Source: DAOTXS01 sp034433515 (lineage in GTDB: Bacteria; Chloroflexota; Anaerolineae; UBA4142). Taken from it: a stretch of 49,082 nt of DNA. The stretch's first letter is position 1, and each line of letters starts with the position of its first letter. A program made the position numbers and the translations under genes. The DNA is taken from positions 1 to 49,082 of the forward strand of contig DAOUAL010000072.1 of assembly GCA_034433515.1 (NCBI GenBank), written 5' to 3'. The notes under the pieces were generated by a model that made no database searches, had not been told where the DNA came from, and saw only the letters and a program-made list of their open reading frames with translations. This document shows positions 40,915 through 49,082 of this stretch, in pieces.

Positions 40915-40943
40915 TTGACGGAATAGAAATTTTGTTCTATAAT
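40915..40943 (+). promoter_or_regulatory. Promoter of the LuxR-type gene
   Basis: TTGACG (40915-40920), 17-base spacer, TATAAT (40938-40943). Start site about 30 bases before the GTG start. Confidence 0.88.
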
Positions 40944-40980
40944 ACGGGCGAATGCTGATTACACGGCGAGGTGATTGGCA

Positions 40981-41370
40981 GTGCCCTTCGGATGGTTTTC
41001 CCGCAATCGTGATTCCTCCACGAGCAAGGCGCGCAAGTCGAAGAAAGAGTTTCGTTCGACTGTGTCGCTCGCGACACCTGCCAGCCGTTCGTTAGGCGAC
41101 ATCCTGGGTGAACTGTTGGCATATTTTTTCAACCGCCCCGCTCCCGCGGATCCCTCGATTGCCTTTGAACAACTGACGCCGCGCGAGCGCGAGATTGCGC
41201 ACCTCGCGGCTCAGGGTTATACCAACAAAGAGATTGCCGCACAACTCGTCATCGCCCAAGACACAGTCAAGACACACATGCGTAATATCCTCACCAAACT
41301 CGGACTTCACAGCAAAGCAGAACTGCGGTTGTATTGGCATGACCGCAGTTGGTGCGAGCACTGCGAATGA
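40981..41370 (+). CDS. LuxR-type HTH regulator
   Basis: 129 residues from GTG 40981, with GCGAGGTG 8 bases upstream. The N-terminal half is basic and unstructured-looking (Ser/Lys-rich). The LuxR HTH (about residues 65-123) reads LTPREREIAHLAAQGYTNKEIAAQLVIA, then DTVKTHMRNILTKLGLHSK. It has no receiver or ligand domain, so it may respond to cell state through another partner. It lies upstream of the polymerase cassette, but a terminator separates them. Confidence 0.85.
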   Translation: MPFGWFSRNRDSSTSKARKSKKEFRSTVSLATPASRSLGDILGELLAYFFNRPAPADPSIAFEQLTPREREIAHLAAQGYTNKEIAAQLVIAQDTVKTHMRNILTKLGLHSKAELRLYWHDRSWCEHCE

Positions 41371-41373
41371 ACG

Positions 41374-41398
41374 CGGCGGCGACAAGCCGCCGTTTTTT
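41374..41398 (+). terminator. Terminator of the LuxR-type gene
   Basis: CGGCGGC gacaa GCCGCCG followed by TTTTTT. Confidence 0.88.
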
Positions 41399-41478
41399 AT
41401 GCCCTTTCGCTCCTGCTTTCGCGGTCTAACCCCGAACTAACCCCTTCAACTCCCCTCTGAAATACTCCGCGCGGGCGA

Positions 41479-41507
41479 TGGTCACGACAGAACAGATGTG
41501 CTATGCT
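41479..41507 (+). promoter_or_regulatory. Possible promoter and SOS-like box of the polymerase cassette
   Basis: A weak TGGTCA (41479-41484), 17-base spacer, and TATGCT (41502-41507). GAACAGATGTGC (41490-41501) sits between them and differs at one base from the palindrome GAACAnnTGTTC, the core of Gram-positive-type LexA boxes. A LexA site here would block the promoter. Speculative. Confidence 0.35.
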
Positions 41508-41526
41508 CATTGCGCCGCGTTGGAGG

Positions 41527-41593
41527 TCGCAAGTCGTCGCAAGGCAGGCTAGAGTATAGAGGCAGGTTGACTGCCCCTTGCGACGACTTGCGA
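41527..41593 (+). repeat. Inverted repeat in the 5' UTR of the polymerase cassette
   Basis: Perfect 18-bp arms (TCGCAAGTCGTCGCAAGG and its complement at 41576-41593). The right arm ends next to the ribosome site (GGAG) of the first gene, so the fold could limit translation; it may also be a dispersed REP-like element. Confidence 0.7.
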
Positions 41594-41600
41594 GGAGCGT

Positions 41601-42257
41601 ATGCCATTGCCCACCTACCGTTTATACGAATTGAACGAATTCGCGTCCGATGGAAAGATTGCCTTGCTGTGCGGCGATGCGCTGGTGACACGCCTTGCGC
41701 TCTACGGCGTCATACGCGTCGCTGCCGATGGTCACAGGGTCTGGGTACTCGACGGCGCGAATTCGTTCGACGCCTATTTCGTCGCGCGCCTCGCGCGCCG
41801 ATGGAACTATGCGCCCGAGACGCTCCTCTCGCGCATTCGATTGTCGCGCGCGTTCACCTGTTATCAGATGGCAGAATTGGCGACGCGGAAACTGCCAGTT
41901 GCCATCGGACAGTCTGCGCTGGCGGTGACGCCTGCCTCATCCCCCTTCGGGAGCCCCAAGGACTCTGCAAAGAGTGCCGCTGTCTTCTGCTTGGGTTTGC
42001 TCGAGACCTTTTACGACGAAGACGTGCCGCTGACCGATGCGGGGCGTCTCCTCAAATCGGTCGTCGCAATCCTTGGCGAACTCGCGCGCTGTGGGTATGC
42101 TTCGCGCATCCTCATCACAGCGCGTGAGCCGCGCGATAAATCTCGCAATGTTCTTCTGAATTTGCTCAAGGCATCGGCGGACCGCATCGAGTACGTCGCT
42201 ACGCCGTCGAGAGGAGCCGCGTCGATTCTGACGCAGCCGCGACTCATTGCCGCGTGA
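41601..42257 (+). CDS. RecA/RadA-like protein with degenerate P-loop
   Basis: 218 residues, GGAG before the ATG. The pattern resembles RecA/Rad51-like proteins: a first strand ending in LLCGDALVTRLAL where a Walker A would stand (no GKT/S), VWVLDGANSFDAYFVARLARRW (Walker B-like strand), and RLSRAFTCYQMAELA. ATP binding is therefore doubtful. In front of a polymerase, such a protein recalls ImuA/SulA-like partners in mutasomes. An insertion of spacer-like sequence encodes residues about 112-122 (SSPFGSPKDSA). It is tightly linked to the next two genes. Confidence 0.55.
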   Translation: MPLPTYRLYELNEFASDGKIALLCGDALVTRLALYGVIRVAADGHRVWVLDGANSFDAYFVARLARRWNYAPETLLSRIRLSRAFTCYQMAELATRKLPVAIGQSALAVTPASSPFGSPKDSAKSAAVFCLGLLETFYDEDVPLTDAGRLLKSVVAILGELARCGYASRILITAREPRDKSRNVLLNLLKASADRIEYVATPSRGAASILTQPRLIAA

Positions 42258-42271
42258 ATGGAGACCAGGAC

Positions 42272-42541
42272 ATGGGACGAACTCTGCCATCGTTCATGCA
42301 AGTCATTTTGACCGAGCAAGCCGCACTCGCGCGCTTTCGTCGCGCGCTGCGCCGTGAAGATCAGGACGCCTTCGACGACCTCTTTCGCATGGCGCGCTAT
42401 CACGTTGCCGCAGCCGCATACGCATCGCACGCATTGCCGTTCGAGGTGATGCTACTGGCGATGCTCCTCGAAGAACACAAACTGGTCATGCGACTACAAA
42501 AAGAAATCGAGCGATTGGAGCGCGCAGGTGCAAACGATTGA
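42272..42541 (+). CDS. Small helical protein of the polymerase cassette
   Basis: 89 residues from ATG 42272, with GGAG 8 bases upstream; a GTG at 42254 overlapping the previous stop is an alternative. Almost fully helical with heptad-like repeats (ALARFRRALRREDQDAFDDLF, LLEEHKLVMRLQKEIERLE), so it may form a coiled coil and act as an accessory or loader. No family was recognised. It overlaps the polymerase start by 14 bases. Confidence 0.6.
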   Translation: MGRTLPSFMQVILTEQAALARFRRALRREDQDAFDDLFRMARYHVAAAAYASHALPFEVMLLAMLLEEHKLVMRLQKEIERLERAGAND

Positions 42542-44900
42542 TGGCTGGATCTTCGACGTCTATCCGTCAGGGCGCGATATGGCAGTCTGGGTGATTGACG
42601 CCGACGGGCGCGCTCACTTTTTGCGCGATTCATTCGCGCCCGCGTTCTATGTCGGCGGCGATCCGAGAGAACTGCGCGCCCTGGCGCGCTTCCTCATCGC
42701 CCAACGCTGGGGCGTGAAACTCGCGCGCGCTGAACGCACCGAACTATTCCTGGGACATCCCATCGTGGTCTTGCAAGTCGAGGTCACGAATCCCAACCTG
42801 TTCACGACGATCTTCGAGCGCGTCACGCGCTTGAAACCGAACCTCACGTATTACAACGGCGACATCTCGCTCCCGCAGATGTATTTCCTTGTGCGCAACG
42901 CCTTTCCACTCGCGTTCTGCCATTTCGTCGTGGACGACGACAATCGGATCCTCGCGCTCGACGTGGACGACTCACCCTGGGCGCTCGATTACGCGCTGCC
43001 GCCGCTCAAGCGGATGGTCATTCGGCTCGATGGCGACGCAGTGAATCCAAACCACGGCTATCGCGCGCCGCTCGTCGTCGAAACAGAAGAGCCCTTCGAC
43101 TACGCTCAGAGTTCCCTTCACGAACTCACCGACGACGATCCATGCGAAATGCTGGAGACCTTGCGCGATCTGCTCGTGCGTCACGATCCTGATTTGATTG
43201 TAACAGATTGGGGCGATTCGTTCATTCTGCCGCGCTTGATGCGGTTATCGAAAAAACACAACATTCCTTTGCCTTTCAATCGCGATCCATCACGTTCGCC
43301 GCTCTTTCGTCCTGCCGAATCCTATTTCTCCTACGGGCGCATCGTCTACAAGACTGCCGCGCAGATGCTCTTTGGGCGCTGGCACATTGATCGGCGCAAT
43401 GCATTCCTCACCGACGATTATGGCTTGGAAGGCGCGTTTGAGATCGCGCGGCTCACACAGATTCCTGTCCAGCGGGTTGTGCGAACCAGCACAGGCACAG
43501 GCATCAGCGCGATGGAGATCGCCACAGCGTATCGGCGCGGTGTGCTCATCCCCTGGCACAAGCAAGAGCCAGAGGCGTGGAAGTCAGGTCTCGACCTGGT
43601 GCACACGGACAAAGGCGGGTTGGTCTATCAGCCCGTGCTGGGTTTGCACGAAGAGGTCGCCGAGATTGATTTCGTCTCGATGTATCCTTCAATCATGGCA
43701 CGGTTCAACGTCTCACCTGAAACGGTGAATTGCCGATGTTGTCCTGACAATCGTGTCCCCGAAATCGGCTACTCGATTTGTCAGAAGCGTCGTGGCTTGA
43801 TTCCAGAAACACTCGAACCGCTGATTCAAAGACGGGTCGAGTACAAAAAAAGAATCCGCGAGATGGCAGATAGTCCGCAACGCGAGGTGTATCGTCGCCG
43901 CCAATCGGCGCACAAGTGGCTCTTGGTGACCTGCTTTGGCTATTTGGGATACAAGAACGCGCGCTTCGGACGCATCGAGGCGCATGAAGCGGTGACGGCG
44001 TACGGACGGGAATGCCTTTTGCGCGCCAAAGAAATCGCAGAGGCGCGCGGCTTGCGCGTGCTGCACGCGATGGTGGACTCGCTGTGGGTGGTGAAAGACC
44101 GCCGACCACCGACTGCCGACCGCGATGGCTCTGCGGCGGTCTGTGGTCCGCCGTCTGCGGTCAGCGACTACGATGTGCTCCTGGATGAAATCACGCGCGC
44201 GACCCAAATTCCGATCGCGCTCGAGGGAATCTATCGCTGGGTCGCATTTTTGCCGTCACGCCAAGACGAGAGAATGAGTGTCGCCAATCGTTATATCGGC
44301 GTCTTTGAAGATGGGGAGAGCAAAATGCGCGGGATCGAAGCGCGGCGACGCGATACGCCGCCGTTCGTCGTCGCCGCGCAGATGGAGATGCTACAAGTGC
44401 TGGCGTCGGCAAAATCGCGCGAGGAACTGCAAACGCTGGTGCCGCGCGTGATCGAAATCGCCTGCGCGTATGCCGACGCGCTGAGGTCGGGACAAGTCCC
44501 ATATCAGGATTTGGTCATCACCAAGCGGCTTTCCAGAGACCCAATGACGTACTCGAAAGATACACTGCTCGCGATTGCCGCAAGGGAACTGCTCGGTTCA
44601 GGTGTTGAGTTGAGTCCAGGGGAATCCATTCAGTACATCATCACGGAAGAGCACGCGGATGCGGTGTGCGATCGGGCGCGGGCGTTTGTGCACTATCGCG
44701 GGCGTGAGCCGTACGACGTGGACAAATACACCGAACTCTTGCTGCGCGCAGTCGAGACGGTGCTAACGCCGCTCGGCATTGACTACCAGCGGATCGAGAC
44801 GTGGGTGAATGAAGAGACTGGCGAAGCCGAGCGTCTACTGACAAGTCTGCCCATGACGCAGAGCGTCGACTGGGGACCGTTGTTTGAGTTCAGGCGGTGA
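42528..44900 (+). CDS. Family-B DNA polymerase with divergent motifs (PolB2-like)
   Basis: 790 residues from GTG 42528, GGAG 7 bases upstream. Motif A is EIDFVSMYPSIM with catalytic Asp381. Motif B is KWLLVTCFGYLGYKNARFG: Lys463 kept, but the usual Asn, Ser and Tyr are Val, Thr and Phe. Motif C reads HAMVDSLWV (residues 513-521), where YGDTDS is normal: the first Asp is Met, the second (Asp517) kept. The exonuclease region lacks the DIE and Nx3FD patterns, so proofreading is unlikely. Archaeal PolB2/Dpo2 enzymes show similar changes and are linked to damage tolerance. A repeat-derived insert encodes about residues 524-545. Overlaps the previous gene; likely translated in coupling. Confidence 0.85.
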   Translation: MQTIDGWIFDVYPSGRDMAVWVIDADGRAHFLRDSFAPAFYVGGDPRELRALARFLIAQRWGVKLARAERTELFLGHPIVVLQVEVTNPNLFTTIFERVTRLKPNLTYYNGDISLPQMYFLVRNAFPLAFCHFVVDDDNRILALDVDDSPWALDYALPPLKRMVIRLDGDAVNPNHGYRAPLVVETEEPFDYAQSSLHELTDDDPCEMLETLRDLLVRHDPDLIVTDWGDSFILPRLMRLSKKHNIPLPFNRDPSRSPLFRPAESYFSYGRIVYKTAAQMLFGRWHIDRRNAFLTDDYGLEGAFEIARLTQIPVQRVVRTSTGTGISAMEIATAYRRGVLIPWHKQEPEAWKSGLDLVHTDKGGLVYQPVLGLHEEVAEIDFVSMYPSIMARFNVSPETVNCRCCPDNRVPEIGYSICQKRRGLIPETLEPLIQRRVEYKKRIREMADSPQREVYRRRQSAHKWLLVTCFGYLGYKNARFGRIEAHEAVTAYGRECLLRAKEIAEARGLRVLHAMVDSLWVVKDRRPPTADRDGSAAVCGPPSAVSDYDVLLDEITRATQIPIALEGIYRWVAFLPSRQDERMSVANRYIGVFEDGESKMRGIEARRRDTPPFVVAAQMEMLQVLASAKSREELQTLVPRVIEIACAYADALRSGQVPYQDLVITKRLSRDPMTYSKDTLLAIAARELLGSGVELSPGESIQYIITEEHADAVCDRARAFVHYRGREPYDVDKYTELLLRAVETVLTPLGIDYQRIETWVNEETGEAERLLTSLPMTQSVDWGPLFEFRR

Positions 44901-45100
44901 AACTCGAAATGCTGAGGGGGCGTGGGATGTTGTTCCTGTGATAGTTGGATGATCGGTAACCAGGCGGGGATTTTACCTCTCGATATCCATTACCTACAAT
45001 TCCGCTTTTACCGCGATAACGGGCTTGACGCAGACGTACTCGAAGGTCTATCTGACGACAACATGACCCCACCCATGTACACTCAGAACCACAGCTGATT
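44901..45100. other. Spacer after the polymerase gene
   Basis: About 200 bases of AT-moderate spacer; no gene, hairpin or promoter was recognised. Confidence 0.5.
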
Positions 45101-46213
45101 TCAGGGGATACCCTCAACCCGGATATAGTCGACCTCCAAGGAATCCCATTCGCAATTCCCGCCCAAGTCGGCAGGATGTCCCATCCAGATTAAGCGGGGA
45201 CGATACTGGGTTTGGTTCGAAGCGTAAACCGAGGCGCCGTCCAGATAAATCATATAGCGGGAATCAGCATAGACGATCGACATGTCATGCCAATTGCTAT
45301 TGGGACCTCCAACGGGAATATCTTTTCGCTCAGGACCGGCGCGAAACCACACCAGCAATCCTTCTGATATGCTCTGCCAAACACCCGCCTGTACGCCGTT
45401 CTGTTCAGCCGCTTGTTGACGAGCCGCTGCCTCGTTTTGGCTCAGTCCAGCGGGAACCAAATAGCCGGTCATGATGATTCCAACCCCCCAGACAGCTACC
45501 CGCGGGTACCGGAACCGAAAACTGAGTCGGAAATTGCCGGAAGCGGGAAAGGGATTGAACCGCGTATATATGTACGGGTAGCGATTCAGGCGACTCGACA
45601 TCTGAAGAGTACCGTTGACAGAGTAATAATTCCCCGTGCTGTCCACCACCCACTTGGATGTGTCGAGATTTGAACTATTAAAGTTGTCTTCAAACAAGGT
45701 GGCGGGTTGAGGTGTTGGACTCAGAGGCGGGACTGGTGTTGGTGGTATAGTGGGACGAATTGTTGGTTGCGCTGTGCTTGTGGGAATTGCGGTTGGCGTG
45801 CTCGTGGCGATAATTGGTGGTATCTCTCTTGTTGATGTTGCGAGGGAAACAAACAGCGTACTCGTTGGCCGAGGCGAACTAAGCGTTAGAATACCCAGGC
45901 CGATTAAGCCCAAGATCAATATTCCGCCAATAAACAACGCGACAACGCAGCCCACGACGAACGGGACGATCGATGGGCTAGCCGCTGCAGCGCCTAGCGT
46001 TATCGGAGCAGCAACTTCACCTGTTCCAGTGCATCCTAACGTTGTGCAATGATTGCCATTCTGCCCCCAACAAACTACATGGTGTGGAATGTCATCCGAC
46101 GGACAGAAAACAACGTTGTCCCTGGGATGGAAGGGAAATCCACAAAATGGACAACTCGCTCCACTTCGTATTAGTGGATCTTTCTTTGCTAAATGTTTCG
46201 GAATCAGCGTCAT
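45101..46213 (-). CDS. Zinc-finger/TM protein with a LamG-like exterior domain
   Basis: 370 residues from ATG 46213; an in-frame ATG at 46327 lies in the spacer. N-terminal zinc module (about residues 19-60): CPFCGFPFHPRDNVVFCPSDD, with HHVVCWGQNGNHC. A TM helix (about 80-105) and a Pro/Thr linker follow, then a concanavalin/LamG-like domain (LFEDNFNSSNLDTSKW, ending WDSLEVDYIRVEG) of the DUF1080 or family 16 glycoside-binding type. The zinc module faces the cytoplasm, the lectin-like domain the outside. The module is shared with the WD40 gene upstream. Confidence 0.72.
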   Translation of the reverse strand: MTLIPKHLAKKDPLIRSGASCPFCGFPFHPRDNVVFCPSDDIPHHVVCWGQNGNHCTTLGCTGTGEVAAPITLGAAAASPSIVPFVVGCVVALFIGGILILGLIGLGILTLSSPRPTSTLFVSLATSTREIPPIIATSTPTAIPTSTAQPTIRPTIPPTPVPPLSPTPQPATLFEDNFNSSNLDTSKWVVDSTGNYYSVNGTLQMSSRLNRYPYIYTRFNPFPASGNFRLSFRFRYPRVAVWGVGIIMTGYLVPAGLSQNEAAARQQAAEQNGVQAGVWQSISEGLLVWFRAGPERKDIPVGGPNSNWHDMSIVYADSRYMIYLDGASVYASNQTQYRPRLIWMGHPADLGGNCEWDSLEVDYIRVEGIP

Positions 46214-46442
46214 GGCTCGTCTGCTCCTTCTCAGTTTCAAATTTGCTTTTGAGACCTGTTTCCAATCGGGTCGCAGGATTCTGTGTGGCATTACGGATGA
46301 CGGTGAACGTAACAATAATTTCGCCACGGCATATCGAATGTGACCTTACCGTTTGTTGACACAAGTGACAAGCGAAGGTCAATCTGGTTCAAAAGACTTG
46401 ATCTCGGAAATTCCTAGACCAACCTGCCATCGAATACATAAT
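46214..46442. other. Spacer between the two zinc-finger/TM genes
   Basis: About 230 bases; it contains the upstream region of the LamG-like gene. No ORF or clear terminator was seen. Confidence 0.45.
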
Positions 46443-48674
46443 TCATGGTGACTTGGGAATCCCCCACAGACCGATCGTCCCATCCAAGCTTCCGGACGCA
46501 AGTAAACTCCCATCACGATTGAAGATGACCTGGGTCACGGGAAACGTATGTCCGTTTAACACGCGGGCTAAACTCCCATCGCTAACGCGCCACAATCGTA
46601 TGGTGTCGTCGAGACTTCCGGAAGCAAGTAAGGTCCCGTCCGGATTAAAGGCAACGGTTGTGACCCAGTGTGTGTGTCCTTCTAACTTGCGTAGCAAACT
46701 TCCGTCGGCAACTCGCCAAATCCTTATCGTTTGATCTGCGCTACCCGAAGCGACAAGTTTTCCGTCCGGGCTGAAGGCGACGCTCATCACAAATTTTGTG
46801 TGCCCCACCAATTGATTTACCAGATTTTGATCGCTTACTCGCCACAACTGCACATATTGATCCTTTGTCGAGGCAAGAAGGTTTCCGTCCGGACTGAAGG
46901 CAAGAGGCGACGCTACTTGGCTATCTTGGAACTCACCTACAAGATTTCCATTATTTACGCGCCAGAGGCGAATGATGTCACTGACCGACGCGATGAATGT
47001 CCCGTTGGGGCTGAAACTAACGGTCGAGACTTTATCTCCGAGTCCACTGATTTCTCGCACTAGGCTTCCATTGCTCACCTGCCACAATTGCAGCGTCTGA
47101 GGGCTGCCGCCCATGGCAAGGAACATTCCATCTGGACTAAAAGCAACATGAGAGATGGCGTCTGTTCCCTTGAACTCTCGCGCAATGGTTCCATCCGAAA
47201 CACGCCACAGACGAACAAGATCACTCACAGCAGCAAGGAGCGTCCCGTCCGGACTGAAAGCAATGTTGGCTCCCTCTACGCTTCGGTGTCCTGTCAGCTC
47301 ACGTAGCAAACTCCCATCAGCTACTCGCCACAATCGTACACTCGCGCTGGTTCCTGAGGCAAGGATGCTTCCATCAGAATTGAAAGTGACGTTCCAAACC
47401 GGACTTGTGTGCCCTTTCAATTCATAGAGCAAGCTCCCATTCGCAACGCGCCATATGCGTGTGGTGTTGTCACTGCTCCCAGAAGCAACCAGTGTTCCGT
47501 CTGGGCTGAATCCAACGCTGTTGATAGAACCCTTGTGTCCCGTCATTTCTCGGACCAGATTTCCGTTACTCACCTGCCATATTCGCACGGTCTGTGCATT
47601 GCTACCCGATGCGAGTAACGCACCATTGCGACTGAAGGCAATACTCTTTACGCTATCCGCGTCCCTTATCTCGCGGATCATATTTCCATTCTTTGCTTGC
47701 CGCAGCCGGATTGTTTGGTCATCGCTCGCAGAAGCAAGAAGAGCGCCGTCAGGACTGAATGAAACTGCATTAACCAAACTTCCGTGACCAGCCAGTCTAT
47801 TCACCAATGTTCCGTCGCTCACCCGCCAAATTCGCACACTCTCGTCAACACTTCCCGAGGCAACCAACGTTCCATCTTTACTAAAGGCGACGCTAATCAC
47901 ATCGGCTGTGTGTCCTGTCAACTTTTGCATTAATAGTCCGTCGCTTACACGCCACACCCGTACGGCATAGTCACGGCTTCCCGAGGCTAGAAGCGCTCCA
48001 TCTGAACTGAAAGCAACTTTGAACACCAAAGCTGGAAGCTCAAAATATCGCACCTGCACCAAGGTCTGTGCGTCATACAGATAGACACCATAAGAACTGG
48101 CTACAGCAAAGATACGCAAGTCACGGGACCAAGCGATGTCATTGATTGCGCCTTTCCCCCAACGTGCAAGGCGTGTGACGAGGTGAACATTGTCTGGAGT
48201 TATTCGTTCTCCGCTTAAAGGCACACGTGTTGCTGCGGCAACGGGTAACGCGAGCAAGGACGGGGAAGATTGTGGAATAGCAATCGTCTGATTTGGCGAC
48301 ACTACTGACGTGGTCGTTGGAATTGATCCCCTAAACGATCCTACTGCAATGGTACCTGTTATTACCAACCACAGAAGCAAGACCATAACTCCGAAGACTG
48401 CAATGATACCCCCTATGAAAAATGGAGCGATAGATGTCCCAGTTGTCGTTGGAGTCACAGTGAGCGGGAGGGCGATCTCGCCAGATCCCGTACATCCCAG
48501 AGTCGTACAATGATTGCCATTCTGTCCCCAGCAAATCACATGATGCGGCGTGTGATCAGATGGACAAGAGACGACATTGTCACCCGGATGGAATGGGAAT
48601 CCGCAAAAAGGACAATTCGCCCCACTACGCACTAGCAAATCGTGCTTTGCTAGGTTCCTCGGGACTAGAGCCAT
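46443..48674 (-). CDS. Zinc-finger/TM protein with 14 WD40 repeats
   Basis: 743 residues from ATG 48674, preferred because MALVPRNLAKHD aligns with MTLIPKHLAKKD of the other gene; a GTG at 48680 has better AGGAG spacing. The same N-terminal zinc module (CPFCGFPFHPGDNVVSC, HHVICWGQNGNHC) and a TM helix (about 85-110) are followed by 14 WD40 repeats (about residues 170-740), each near 40 residues with VAFSPDGTLLASGS and RLWRVSDG motifs. Fourteen repeats fit two seven-bladed propellers. Its exterior or cytoplasmic side depends on topology, but the repeats follow the TM. It could bind partners or sense ligands. Confidence 0.85.
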   Translation of the reverse strand: MALVPRNLAKHDLLVRSGANCPFCGFPFHPGDNVVSCPSDHTPHHVICWGQNGNHCTTLGCTGSGEIALPLTVTPTTTGTSIAPFFIGGIIAVFGVMVLLLWLVITGTIAVGSFRGSIPTTTSVVSPNQTIAIPQSSPSLLALPVAAATRVPLSGERITPDNVHLVTRLARWGKGAINDIAWSRDLRIFAVASSYGVYLYDAQTLVQVRYFELPALVFKVAFSSDGALLASGSRDYAVRVWRVSDGLLMQKLTGHTADVISVAFSKDGTLVASGSVDESVRIWRVSDGTLVNRLAGHGSLVNAVSFSPDGALLASASDDQTIRLRQAKNGNMIREIRDADSVKSIAFSRNGALLASGSNAQTVRIWQVSNGNLVREMTGHKGSINSVGFSPDGTLVASGSSDNTTRIWRVANGSLLYELKGHTSPVWNVTFNSDGSILASGTSASVRLWRVADGSLLRELTGHRSVEGANIAFSPDGTLLAAVSDLVRLWRVSDGTIAREFKGTDAISHVAFSPDGMFLAMGGSPQTLQLWQVSNGSLVREISGLGDKVSTVSFSPNGTFIASVSDIIRLWRVNNGNLVGEFQDSQVASPLAFSPDGNLLASTKDQYVQLWRVSDQNLVNQLVGHTKFVMSVAFSPDGKLVASGSADQTIRIWRVADGSLLRKLEGHTHWVTTVAFNPDGTLLASGSLDDTIRLWRVSDGSLARVLNGHTFPVTQVIFNRDGSLLASGSLDGTIGLWGIPKSP

Positions 48675-48722
48675 AGTCACACAACTCCTGTTTCGCTTTT
48701 TTCGACTGTTTCACATCATACT

Positions 48723-49082
48723 TCACGGAGACCATCTGGGTTTCCAATCATTTGCAGGATGATTGGTAAGCCGACGCGGATTTGAGCCGTCAGCATTCAT
48801 CACGTAGATTTCCGCGTTGCCGTCACGAGTAGATTCAAATGCGATGAAACGGCCATCGGGCGACCAAGTTGGTTCTCCATCATTAGCAGGATGTCTCGTA
48901 ATGTTGCGTTGGTTTGATCCATCAGCGTTCATCAAATAGATTTCCCAATTGCCGTCACGTTCGGATACAAAGGCGATGAGGCGACCATCAGGAGACCAGG
49001 CAGGACTCCAGTCGTTTGCTGAAGTGTTTGTAAGTCGGCGTTGATTCGACCCATCTGCATTCATCACGTAGATTTCCACATT
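48723..49082 (-). CDS. Partial TolB-like beta-propeller protein
   Basis: At least 119 codons, open at the window edge. Repeats of the PD40 type (EIYVMNADGSNQRRLT, AWSPDGRLIAFVSERDG) recur about every 43 residues, as in TolB and dipeptidyl-peptidase propellers. The ORF stops right after WSP at 48725, in the middle of a repeat, so the 3' end may be truncated. It lies upstream of the WD40 gene. Confidence 0.65.
   Translation of the reverse strand, partial: NVEIYVMNADGSNQRRLTNTSANDWSPAWSPDGRLIAFVSERDGNWEIYLMNADGSNQRNITRHPANDGEPTWSPDGRFIAFESTRDGNAEIYVMNADGSNPRRLTNHPANDWKPRWSP

Overview
The window looks like a chromosomal segment of a Chloroflexota bacterium (Anaerolineae-like), probably from a metagenome. 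This rests on protein types (a DUF951 protein, a PucR-type regulator, an MGDG-synthase-like glycosyltransferase, an RRM protein, an unusual family-B DNA polymerase), moderately high GC and many short dispersed repeats; no rRNA or marker gene confirms it. Promoters are easy to read: TTGAC-N16/17-TATAAT, often with a TGC just before the -10. Several genes appear leaderless, with the -10 only about 5-12 bases from the start codon.

Layout. 0.2-4.6 kb: a DUF2961 lipoprotein and topA (minus). 4.6-7.3 kb: a four-gene minus-strand operon of two paralogous small proteins followed by two paralogous ArsA/Get3-like ATPases whose catalytic motifs are altered in different places; a divergent promoter also drives a membrane-anchored protein. 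8.2-11 kb: cstA, with a small upstream ORF and a MITE on each side, then a thioredoxin-like gene. 11-17.4 kb: URO-D-like protein, inositol monophosphatase, a solute-binding lipoprotein, glycosyltransferase, MFS transporter, DUF951 protein and a MoaD/ThiS-like protein extended by a MITE. 17.8-23.1 kb: msrPQ, an RRM RNA-binding protein, galK and a PucR-like regulator. 23.2-31.6 kb: an IS630-like remnant and the arginine operon argC-B-D-A-G-J-H, led by a 20-codon Arg-rich ORF that runs into an intrinsic terminator. 31.6-37.5 kb: a frameshifted MATE transporter, a LysM protein, a beta-helix lipoprotein, a translin-like protein and a Cas4-like nuclease split between two membrane-anchored ORFs. 37.5-41.4 kb: a probable structured RNA, a frameshifted metallopeptidase-like gene, two radical SAM genes with atypical codon use and a LuxR-type regulator. 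41.5-44.9 kb: a three-gene cassette (degenerate RecA-like protein, small helical protein, atypical family-B DNA polymerase). 44.9-49.1 kb: surface or sensor proteins with a shared zinc-finger/TM module, one carrying 14 WD40 repeats, and a partial TolB-like propeller.

Two themes run through the window. Small repeats repeatedly enter genes: MITEs supply the stop codons of three genes, and palindromic or spacer-type repeats lie in frame inside topA, a radical SAM gene, the RecA-like gene and the polymerase. Several genes (argC, the RRM gene, the PucR gene) have long leaders with intrinsic terminators, which suggests regulation by attenuation. The best candidates for undescribed systems are the paired-ATPase cassette, the arginine attenuator and the mutasome-like polymerase cassette.
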